Notes under the pieces: generated by a model | Database searches by the model: none | Told to the model about the DNA's origin: nothing | Seen by the model: only the letters and a program-made list of their open reading frames with translations | Assembly (NCBI GenBank): GCA_944323035.1 | Contig: CALUQY010000001.1 | Location: 129,131 to 193,130, forward strand | Reading direction: 5' to 3' | Length of the DNA stretch: 64,000 nt | Source of the DNA: Candidatus Gastranaerophilales bacterium | Lineage (GTDB): Bacteria; Cyanobacteriota; Vampirovibrionia; Gastranaerophilales; Gastranaerophilaceae | Program-made: the position numbers and the translations under genes | Part shown: one piece after another, positions 9,397-16,969 of the stretch | Layout: each line of letters begins with the position of its first letter | How positions within the stretch are numbered: position 1 is the stretch's first letter

Positions 9397-9559
9397 TTAT
9401 TTACATCAATATAACATATTATTTACGTTAATGCAAGAATTTATTTACGTAGAAAAGCCTAAAACCATTACAATAATTAAAGTTTAAAATTAAACTAAAA
9501 ATTTTTATTTACGTTGGATTGAAAAATTATTTACGTAAACTAAAAATTTTATCTACATT
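9397..9559. repeat. 22-bp-spaced array of TTATTTACGT motifs (probable operator)
   Basis: Six copies begin at 9397, 9419, 9441, 9505, 9527 and 9549. The spacings are 22, 22, 64, 22 and 22 bp, giving two groups of three. The inner four read TTATTTACGT; the outermost read TTATTTACAT and TTATCTACAT. The copy at 9527 sits in the palindrome TTTACGTAAA. The array fills the gap between fic (minus strand) and the divergent gene at 9638, with every copy on the same face of the helix. It could be a cooperative operator; plasmid-type iterons are less likely because no Rep gene is present. Confidence 0.75.
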
Positions 9560-9637
9560 TAATGCAATTTTCACAAATCTTTACAAACGCTATATAAATA
9601 AAGCATTTATATTACACTTATAGTAAGGAGATTTTCT

Positions 9638-10270
9638 ATGATTACTATTAATACAGCGCAAAATAATTTTAATAATCAACATTCTATAAAATTTGAATCA
9701 CGCATTATACCCACACAAAGCCTGAAAAACACAATATCACACACAATCAAAAATGCAACAATATACGACGAAGAAGCAGGTTATTGTAGAAGCCTTATTA
9801 AAGCACTTAATGCTATTTTAAATGATTCAAAAGATGATGTTATCCAGTTTGAAAAAACAGAAAATACAGGTATTTTATATAAGAGTCCGACAGGTACAGA
9901 TATCTTTGTAAATAAAGAAAAAGTAGCAAGCAATTATATTACAGAGGAACTACAATGTGAGTTTGAGTTAGAGCAATATTACGAAACACCCATTAATGAA
10001 GCCTTGAAGGATGAAGACTTTATGGAGCGAAGTATAATAGATTTTGCCGAGGAAAGATTTCAAAAAAAATTTTATTCTGAAGAGCTAACAGAGCAAGAAC
10101 TTGACCTTATAAACCCGATGATAACAAAAATGCAGAACCTCAACTCACGGGATACTCTAATACATAATAAAATGCTAGGCATGGCTTTCAGAATACAAAA
10201 AAAATTATATGAGAATGCGTTGATACAATTAGAAAAGATACAAAATAAAATTTTTAATCCGAACGAATAA
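9638..10270 (+). CDS. Hypothetical protein divergent from fic
   Basis: 210 residues, preceded by AAGGAG 8 nt before the ATG. The N-terminus is Asn-rich and disordered-looking (about 1-35, with SIKFESRIIP). The rest is strongly helical and acidic, with many Glu/Lys pairs (EELQCEFELEQYYETP, EKIQNKIFNPNE). I recognise no family. It shares the repeat-filled intergenic region with fic, so the two could be coregulated. A partner, antitoxin or target role is possible but unproven. Confidence 0.65.
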   Translation: MITINTAQNNFNNQHSIKFESRIIPTQSLKNTISHTIKNATIYDEEAGYCRSLIKALNAILNDSKDDVIQFEKTENTGILYKSPTGTDIFVNKEKVASNYITEELQCEFELEQYYETPINEALKDEDFMERSIIDFAEERFQKKFYSEELTEQELDLINPMITKMQNLNSRDTLIHNKMLGMAFRIQKKLYENALIQLEKIQNKIFNPNE

Positions 10271-10317
10271 AGCAAATCTCGGCTATCTAAATTCCATATC
10301 GCAGAACATTCTCGGAT

Positions 10318-10353
10318 ACTAAATAACTTTCATCTCAAGTGATATATACTATT
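10318..10353 (+). repeat. 36-bp direct repeat, right copy
   Basis: 34 of 36 identical to 8062-8097 and again reads LNNFHLK-stop, yet it is not attached to a full gene here. Flanking sequences differ beyond the repeat. Confidence 0.8.
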
Positions 10354-10430
10354 AATTTTTGTAAATTTTCTTACTGCAAACATAAAGAATAACTTCTAAA
10401 TTGTCGACACTCCTTTTATAAGGAGCGGCA

Positions 10431-11699
10431 ATGCAAATAGGCGAACCGATGCTCCAGCTGCTTTTGTATAAAAAGGCACAGAGTGAGCAAAATAAAACTA
10501 TTTCACAGAGCAATACAACGGCAGAGCCGGTGGTAACCGGGTCTGCCAGTAATACTGATACTTCTGCGCTAACTTCGGCTGATTATGAAATCGCCAATGA
10601 TTTTGCTATGAATAATTTTAACGAAAGTCAGAAAATCGCCGCAGCGACCTCTAACATTTTGACGGTAAACACTAACGCTGTTACTATTTCCTCGCTTTCT
10701 GCCGCAGAAATTTCACGTATTAAGCAGGTAATTTATGATTTACACCACCCGACAAGTACGCCGGAGCCAGAACCTGAACCGGATACCGGCGAAACTCCTG
10801 CCGGACAAATCGGGTTTATGCATGACTTCGACGATGTTGATGAAATGTTTAATTATATTAACACGATTGATCCGACCGTCACAAAAGAAACCGGACTTGA
10901 CGGTAATGCTCTGTGGCAGTTAACCCAGCGTGACGATTGGGAACGAAACAACAACAGCTTCTTCGGTATAATGAACCACGGGTTTAACCTCATAGATACC
11001 GACAACGACGGTGTTCTATCTTATGAAGAAATCTCCGATTTCGTCGGGGATGAAATGGCTACCGTTTCTGATTATCTGAATAAAGTTCAAGAATATTCAA
11101 ATGAACTTCAAAGAGATTTTAATAATATGACCGCACTGCAAAAACTTGATTTTGCGATTGAAAAAGCACGGGAATATTTTGAACAGGTAGGCTTAACAGA
11201 ACAAATTGCATCGCTTGACAGACTTATCCGTGAGAATAAAATCGGTTTTATGGATCTCAACGAGGGTAAAACTTATGTTGAAGGCGCCGGCGGTTGGGTA
11301 CTGGGTGCATACGCATCACTTGCGGATTCGTCAGGCAACTGGGTAGGTGATGATGACATGTTTTTCGATCAAGACGGTGACGGTATTGACGATTACCATG
11401 GCGGCCTCTGGCTGGATGAATATTATTACTGCGAAAGAAGCGGTTCCACCTGGTATGACCTTGTAGGTACTCTTATCCACGAATTAACCCACGCGACAGC
11501 ATCTTTCCACCCTTCTGATGAAACGGCCTGGGGTGAATATGTTGCATATCAGACAGAAGAAGATTACCTTGATAGTATTGCCTGTGGACAGTGGAGCGGC
11601 AGCGCCGAAAAGTCTGAAATAACTTCACATATTAATACATACTATCCGGGAGAACCGGTTCCTGGCGACAGATGGTGGACTTACGGCGACTACGCATAA
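10431..11699 (+). CDS. EF-hand protein with HExxH metallopeptidase-like motif
   Basis: 422 residues, with AAGGAG before the ATG. A low-complexity Ser/Thr/Asn N-terminus and a Pro/Glu linker (PTSTPEPEPEPDTGETP, about 105-121) are followed by an EF-hand loop DTDNDGVLSYEE and a later D-rich loop DQDGDGIDD. A HELTH motif follows, with ETAWGEYVAY downstream. HExxH with a downstream Glu is the zinc-site pattern of gluzincin-type peptidases. No signal peptide is seen, so export by a non-Sec route or a cytoplasmic role remains open. Peptidase activity is inferred. Confidence 0.65.
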   Translation: MQIGEPMLQLLLYKKAQSEQNKTISQSNTTAEPVVTGSASNTDTSALTSADYEIANDFAMNNFNESQKIAAATSNILTVNTNAVTISSLSAAEISRIKQVIYDLHHPTSTPEPEPEPDTGETPAGQIGFMHDFDDVDEMFNYINTIDPTVTKETGLDGNALWQLTQRDDWERNNNSFFGIMNHGFNLIDTDNDGVLSYEEISDFVGDEMATVSDYLNKVQEYSNELQRDFNNMTALQKLDFAIEKAREYFEQVGLTEQIASLDRLIRENKIGFMDLNEGKTYVEGAGGWVLGAYASLADSSGNWVGDDDMFFDQDGDGIDDYHGGLWLDEYYYCERSGSTWYDLVGTLIHELTHATASFHPSDETAWGEYVAYQTEEDYLDSIACGQWSGSAEKSEITSHINTYYPGEPVPGDRWWTYGDYA

Positions 11700-11797
11700 A
11701 TTGTCGTAAAATTCCTTAATATTTTGTCCCTATTACTAAAGATTCACCTCAAAAAGCCGATATCAATCATGATAATACTATTTTGAGGAAATCAACA

Positions 11798-13243
11798 ATG
11801 GGTATGGCAGCATCTCAAGCCCGATTTCTGGGTTTGACAGCAAGAATGAATAACCTAGAATTTGAAGGACAGCAAATTAACCAACAAAGGACTGCCCTCT
11901 CAAATAAATCTGCTTCATACTACACAGATCTTCTGGGTATGGATGTGCCGACCGCGCCTTCTGTTGAAGAATTTACCCAAACAGTATATACTTTTAACGA
12001 CGGGGCTTTAACTAATCAAATAACTTCTCTGATTTCAGATCCGGCCAACCCCGGCAAATACAAAGTGAGCTACCTCAGATCCTGGACCGATGATTTTTCT
12101 ATCATTTCAGCAGCTCCGAGTATTGTTACAAATATGGGCAGCGGAACTTATAATATCGGCGGGACAAAACTCAGACTTTTAGGGCAGGCCGGTGGCAGTA
12201 CAACTATTGGCAACACAATCAATATAGACGGCAAAACCTACACCGTAAATAGCGATGCCGGCGGATATTATATTAACGAAATAACTACAACCCGCGGATT
12301 AGAAGTTTGCACGGCAGAGGAAGTTGCTAATCTTGAATACTACAAATTCAATGCGGATTACAGCGCTGCAGAAAGGGTTTACAAAGATACTGACGGTTCT
12401 TTCTATAAACTTGATACAGATGGGAACAAAGTTCCTCAAGCCGGATTAACAGAAGACGATTTAATTATGTGTCTTTATGATAATTCGCAAACAGATCCGG
12501 ACAAAGCCGTTACTCTTGTTCAGAAAAATGCTGATAACACTTACAGCAAAGAAGCCGATATCGTCAACACCAATAAAAGATATTTAACTACAGATGAAAT
12601 CAACAGCATTACGATTTATAATGATGTAGCGAACGATCCATACCTTAGCACATTAAGTCCGGATCAAGTCACGCAGACCGTTGAGGAAGAAAAGGCTATT
12701 TTAAAACTGTTAAACGACGAATTAAATAACGGCGATCAAACCGGTCAATGGTTTGTGAGATACGTCCAAAACACTTCCACCGGTGAATATGAAGGCGTAT
12801 ACTACAAAGCTGATGACATAACCGGTGCGGTCTGGGATGATAAAAACAATTCCCAATCATTTATAGGAGCATACAAACTCGGCTCCGCAGAACGTATTGA
12901 AGAAATCAAGGGCATTGAGGGTGTAGATCTGGAACAGGATTCCACAGGCCGCTATATCAATATTACAATTGATGGCAAAGAATATGCGCTCTCTACCAAT
13001 ACCGTAACGGATCAGGATGCTTACGAGGATGCAATGAACCAGTATGAATACGATAAAGCATCTTATGATCAAGCAATTGAGGATATCAATGCCAAAATTG
13101 AAATAATTCAATCAGAAGATAAAAACCTTGAATTGCGTCTTAAACAGCTTGATACAGAACACAACGCCATTTCCAATGAAAAAGACGCCGTTTCAAAGGT
13201 TATTGAAAAGGCTGTTGAAAGCGGATTTAAGACTTTCGGCTAA
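11798..13243 (+). CDS. Large coiled-coil-ended protein, conserved in Gastranaerophilales-type genomes
   Basis: 481 residues. ATG 11798 is preferred over an upstream TTG (11783) because GAGGAAA lies just ahead of it. The ends are helical: GMAASQARFLGLTARMNNLE at the N-terminus and a heptad-rich C-terminus (about 415-478, LELRLKQLDTEHNAISNEKD). The middle is a Gly/Thr/Asp-rich beta-type region. I recall this end-sequence pattern from uncharacterised proteins of this lineage but cannot name a function. Conserved helical ends around a variable centre resemble flagellar axial proteins. That is an analogy only. Confidence 0.7.
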   Translation: MGMAASQARFLGLTARMNNLEFEGQQINQQRTALSNKSASYYTDLLGMDVPTAPSVEEFTQTVYTFNDGALTNQITSLISDPANPGKYKVSYLRSWTDDFSIISAAPSIVTNMGSGTYNIGGTKLRLLGQAGGSTTIGNTINIDGKTYTVNSDAGGYYINEITTTRGLEVCTAEEVANLEYYKFNADYSAAERVYKDTDGSFYKLDTDGNKVPQAGLTEDDLIMCLYDNSQTDPDKAVTLVQKNADNTYSKEADIVNTNKRYLTTDEINSITIYNDVANDPYLSTLSPDQVTQTVEEEKAILKLLNDELNNGDQTGQWFVRYVQNTSTGEYEGVYYKADDITGAVWDDKNNSQSFIGAYKLGSAERIEEIKGIEGVDLEQDSTGRYINITIDGKEYALSTNTVTDQDAYEDAMNQYEYDKASYDQAIEDINAKIEIIQSEDKNLELRLKQLDTEHNAISNEKDAVSKVIEKAVESGFKTFG

Positions 13244-13256
13244 TATCCGTTACGAA

Positions 13257-13303
13257 TCAGAACTCAATGGATTTCCACGCTGCCTGCGACCGCACGCAAT
13301 GAC
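13257..13303. repeat. Short dispersed palindrome fragment
   Basis: Contains TGGATTTCCACGC and CGCACGCAATGACA. This is a fragment of the family seen at 40873-41017, 51659-51757 and 58272-58308 (core TCATTGCGAG...GGCAATCCA). Confidence 0.5.
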
Positions 13304-13306
13304 AAA

Positions 13307-14671
13307 CTAGAAATCTCTGGGATTAACGCCTTTCAACCAGTTGCGTTCTATCTGTTCCAGCGAAATCCCTTTTGTTTCAGGTACAAAGAAGTAAACGAAC
13401 AGAATACAAAGGAATGATACAACGCCAAACATCCAGAACGTAAATGCTCCGCCGATTCTGTGCAGTAATATCGGAAAACTTGCGACAACAAAAAAGTTAA
13501 ACGCAAAGTTTGAAACCGTACAGATACTCATTGCAATACCGCGGATTTTAAGCGGGAAAACTTCCGATACAAGAATCCAGCCGATTGGCCCCAAACTCAT
13601 TGCAAAACATACAATGTAAGTTACCAGACTTCCAACCGCTACCCATTTAAGGTTATCTCCCAAAACCGCTTCAAACTGGAAGGCAGAGCCTAATGCAAAT
13701 AAGCTCAGCATAACCCCGGCAAGTCCAAAATAAAGAAGCGGTTTCCGTCCAAGTCTGTCCGTAAAATAAATTGCAACAATGGTCATAAGAAAGTTTACAA
13801 CACCAATTCCTGTTGTTGCATAAATTGCGCCAAGATTTGAATCAAAACCTGCGGTTTTAAATATTGTAGGGGCATAATAAATAATCGTATTTATACCTGT
13901 ACAAATTTGCGCAAACATAATTCCGATACCGACAACAAAGGGCATAATCATCCATTTGCGAAACCGGAACTTTTTATCCGTTGTTTCTGATTGTGCAATA
14001 TTTGCTTTAACCTGTTCTATTTCAGCATCCACGTCCACATCCGGCTCAATTTTCTTAAATACTTTTTTTGCCTCTTCTTCCCTGCCTTTGCTTACCAGCC
14101 AGCGCGGCGTATCAGATAAAAACAGCATTCCAACCAGAAGTATTGTGCCCGGAACAACACCGGCAAAAAGCATCCAGCGCCAGTTATATACGGCGTGAGC
14201 AAATATAGCATTTATCAGGTACGAGAACAAAATACCTGATGTAATTGCCCATTGATAAAGCGATACAAGAGTTCCTCTAAGATGTTTTGGCGAAACCTCC
14301 GAGAGATACAGCGGAACTACAAAATTGACAATTCCAACGGCAAAGCCTACGAACAATCGCGAAAGTATAAGTACATAAATATTCGGGGCAAAAGCACAGG
14401 CAATTGAACCCAGAATAAAAATTATTGCCGTTGCAATAATAATCTTCTTTCTGCCGAATAAATCTGCAAGGACCCCGTTTGTAGCAGCGCCGATTACCGC
14501 ACCGATTAACACGGAACTAACCAGAATTCCTTGCAGGGAATCTGATAAATTCCATGAATCGTTAATAAATAACAGCGCGCCAGAGATTACACCCGTGTCA
14601 TAACCGGACAACAAACCGCCCAGAGATGCAATTACAGCAATAATATACAGCAGAATATATTTTGTATCCAT
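13307..14671 (-). CDS. MFS sugar transporter (sugar porter family)
   Basis: 454 residues with 12 predicted membrane spans. Family signatures are present: GYDTGVISGALLFI near the N-terminus, DLFGRKK after span 2, DRLGRKP in the second half, and PETKG near the end (FVPETKGISLEQIE). It belongs with XylE/GalP/AraE-type proton-sugar symporters. The substrate cannot be read from the sequence. It is a single gene, divergent from the EamA transporter gene. Confidence 0.93.
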   Translation of the reverse strand: MDTKYILLYIIAVIASLGGLLSGYDTGVISGALLFINDSWNLSDSLQGILVSSVLIGAVIGAATNGVLADLFGRKKIIIATAIIFILGSIACAFAPNIYVLILSRLFVGFAVGIVNFVVPLYLSEVSPKHLRGTLVSLYQWAITSGILFSYLINAIFAHAVYNWRWMLFAGVVPGTILLVGMLFLSDTPRWLVSKGREEEAKKVFKKIEPDVDVDAEIEQVKANIAQSETTDKKFRFRKWMIMPFVVGIGIMFAQICTGINTIIYYAPTIFKTAGFDSNLGAIYATTGIGVVNFLMTIVAIYFTDRLGRKPLLYFGLAGVMLSLFALGSAFQFEAVLGDNLKWVAVGSLVTYIVCFAMSLGPIGWILVSEVFPLKIRGIAMSICTVSNFAFNFFVVASFPILLHRIGGAFTFWMFGVVSFLCILFVYFFVPETKGISLEQIERNWLKGVNPRDF

Positions 14672-14787
14672 AACTCCCTTTCCATTAGAATGCCTATTAA
14701 TATTATAACGTATTTTTAAAGCTTTTCAAGAAGTTTTGATTTTTTATTTCTTTTCGATTATTCTGTTGCACAGGAGATTGTGGATTT

Positions 14788-15720
14788 ATGATAAGACGAA
14801 AACTTACCGGCGGATTATATGGAGCAGCTGCGGCAGCCTGTTACGGGATGAACCCTCTTTTTGCTCTTCCTTTAATAAATAACGGCATTGGCGTCAATTC
14901 TGTTCTTTTTTACAGATACGTTTTTGCGGTTATTATCTTCGGAATTTGGGTAAAATTCTTCAAAAAAATCTCGCTAAAAATAACATTGAAAGAATTTTTC
15001 CTGCTTTTCATAATGGGGATTATGTTTTCACTGTCTTCGTTAACGCTTTTTATGAGTTACACCTATATTGACGCCGGAATCGCTTCTACAATCCTTTTTA
15101 TCTATCCGGTACTGGTTGCGGTTCTTATGGCAATCTTCTTTAAAGAAAGGCTGTGCTTTAGCGCAATCCTCTCAATCCTTCTGACAACAATAGGCATTGG
15201 GCTTTTATATAACGGCAAGCTGGGGCAGAGTTTAAACCTCACAGGAGTTCTTCTTGTTTTTTTATCTGCCCTGACTTATGCAATTTACATAATAGGCGTA
15301 AAAAATATTCCGGCAATAAAACATTTAAATACAGCTAAACTCTCGTTTTACGTAATGTTATTCGGACTTCAGGTATATGTTATCAACCTGAAATTCTGCA
15401 CAGAATTACAGTTCATACACACGCCTGTATTATGGCTCAGTGCAATTGCACTTTCAATTCTTCCGACAATCGTATCACTTGAAGCAATGACAATTTCAAT
15501 AAAACTCATAGGTTCAACGCCTGCTGCTGTTCTCGGGGCACTGGAGCCTGTGACGGCACTATTCTTCGGCGTTGTAGTCTTTCACGAACAACTCACACCA
15601 AGAATCATCACCGGAATTATAACAATCCTAACCGCAGTATTAATGATAATTCTTGCGAAAGATAAACATAGAAATAAAGCAGTTCTCCGCCGCTCCGCCT
15701 CGCTGAACCGCGAGCCGTAG
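14788..15720 (+). CDS. EamA/DMT-family transporter with repeat-derived C-terminus
   Basis: 310 residues. About ten membrane spans are arranged as two EamA halves (PVLVAVLMAIFFKERL and PVTALFFGVVVFHEQL mark the end of each half). It has an AGGAG site 10 nt before the ATG. The last 15 residues (NKAVLRRSASLNREP) are encoded by the hairpin repeat that starts at 15673, so the native end of the gene appears to have been replaced by the repeat. The substrate is unknown. Confidence 0.88.
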   Translation: MIRRKLTGGLYGAAAAACYGMNPLFALPLINNGIGVNSVLFYRYVFAVIIFGIWVKFFKKISLKITLKEFFLLFIMGIMFSLSSLTLFMSYTYIDAGIASTILFIYPVLVAVLMAIFFKERLCFSAILSILLTTIGIGLLYNGKLGQSLNLTGVLLVFLSALTYAIYIIGVKNIPAIKHLNTAKLSFYVMLFGLQVYVINLKFCTELQFIHTPVLWLSAIALSILPTIVSLEAMTISIKLIGSTPAAVLGALEPVTALFFGVVVFHEQLTPRIITGIITILTAVLMIILAKDKHRNKAVLRRSASLNREP

Positions 15721-15868
15721 CGTTCCCTCTCGAAAAACAGTTCACTGGACTGTTTTTCTCGGCAGAGTGCTGTCTAATACGCCACTCAAAAGACTCGCTT
15801 GCGTGAGCGGGAGTTGCTACGCAACTCATTCACGCCTCGTTCCTTATCGCGAGTCTTTCTCGGACAAT
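15673..15868 (+). repeat. Modular hairpin repeat, copy A
   Basis: 196 bp from AATAAAGCAG to CTCGGACAAT. Hairpin 1 is GAAAAACAGT, loop TCACTGG, ACTGTTTTTC. Hairpin 2 is a nested stem with outer arms AAAGACTCGC/GCGAGTCTTT and inner arms GCGTGA/TCACGC and GAGTTGC/GCAACTC. It starts inside the EamA gene and supplies its stop codon. It lies between convergent genes. Related copies are at 34699, 44211, 52189 and 54044. Confidence 0.9.
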
Positions 15869-15872
15869 AAAC

Positions 15873-15906
15873 AAAGAAGGGCTTGCCGTTTAGCAAGTCC
15901 CTCTTT
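15873..15906 (-). terminator. Terminator of the secDF operon
   Basis: Imperfect 14-bp stem: AAAGAAGGGCTTGC, loop CGTTTA, GCAAGTCCCTCTTT. It lies 15 nt beyond the secF stop and is T-rich on the minus strand. Confidence 0.65.
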
Positions 15907-15920
15907 CCAATTTTTAAATC

Positions 15921-16895
15921 TTACGCAGCTTTAACCGGTTTATTTTTCTTATCGTTCCAGAACTCAATAAGCATTGAGCAGAAGAAGATACTGGAATAAG
16001 TACCGATTGCAATACCTAAAATCATTGCAAGAACGAAATCTTTTGTTGTAACTCCGCCAAAGAAGTACAGTGCAAGAAGTGTCAACAATGTTGTAAGTGA
16101 AGTATTAATACTTCTTGCCAGTGTCTGGTTAACAGAGGCGTCAACGATTTCGCCAAATGTCATTTTCTTAGAGTAGTATCTCAAATTTTCACGGATTCTG
16201 TCGAAAGTAACGATTGTATCGTGAACAGAGAAACCGATTACCGTCAACACAGCCGTAATAAATAATCCGTCAATTTGAACGTTGAAGAGTAAGCCAAGTA
16301 TTGAGAATACACCTACAACAAAAAGGACATCATGCCCGACACCCAGAATTGCAGCCAGAGCATAGTCAAATCTAAACCTTACAGAAAGATAAGCAACTAT
16401 GCCAAGAAACGCCAGTGCCAGAACAATAAACGAATGTTTAAACAATTCATTACCCAGCGTAGGGCCGACAGAACTTACAGAAACAAGTTCAGAAGAAGGA
16501 AATTCCTGTTTCATAACAGAAGTTATTTTATCTAAATCCTGAGAATCCTTGTCAATAAATTTCGTTCTGATAGAAATAATTGTTTCAACATTTTTGTTTT
16601 CAGCGGTCGGGTTGACGCCTAAGATTTGGATATAAGGGTTTTCAATATCCGCCTTACTCAAGCCGTCACGGAGTTCTGCAAGCTGATCTTTGTCGTCAAT
16701 TCTAACTTTTTCAGCCACAGCATACTGTGAAATAGTACCGCCTGTATAATCAATACCGACTTTAAGCGGTGCGTGATTCGGGTATGTTGCCATGGAATAG
16801 CCCATAGCAATAAGCCCCGGTAACAGAAGCAATGCGGACAAAATCATCCACACCCATCTGTATTTAACTATGTGAACTATATGTTTATTACTCAT
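15921..16895 (-). CDS. secF: Protein translocase subunit SecF
   Basis: 324 residues and six membrane spans. The first periplasmic domain follows span 1 (VGIDYTGGTISQY). Family signatures are present: VSSVGPTLGNEL before span 2 and VGFSVHDTIVTFDRIREN in spans 4-5. Known role: with SecD, uses the proton motive force to assist preprotein release at SecYEG. It lies 74 nt downstream of secD on the same strand, with its own ribosome site (AAGGAG). A terminator follows. Confidence 0.95.
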   Translation of the reverse strand: MSNKHIVHIVKYRWVWMILSALLLLPGLIAMGYSMATYPNHAPLKVGIDYTGGTISQYAVAEKVRIDDKDQLAELRDGLSKADIENPYIQILGVNPTAENKNVETIISIRTKFIDKDSQDLDKITSVMKQEFPSSELVSVSSVGPTLGNELFKHSFIVLALAFLGIVAYLSVRFRFDYALAAILGVGHDVLFVVGVFSILGLLFNVQIDGLFITAVLTVIGFSVHDTIVTFDRIRENLRYYSKKMTFGEIVDASVNQTLARSINTSLTTLLTLLALYFFGGVTTKDFVLAMILGIAIGTYSSIFFCSMLIEFWNDKKNKPVKAA

Positions 16896-16969
16896 TTTAT
16901 TCTCCTTAAAAGCATTTTCCAGGCGCCATTAAAGGCGCGTCTATCAGGTTTCCGTCAAATATCCGCGGT

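Noticed and set aside
9397-9559. CRISPR array or plasmid iterons
   Set aside because: The motif is only 10-12 bp with no unique spacers of CRISPR length, no cas genes are present and there is no Rep gene. An operator array is the simpler reading.
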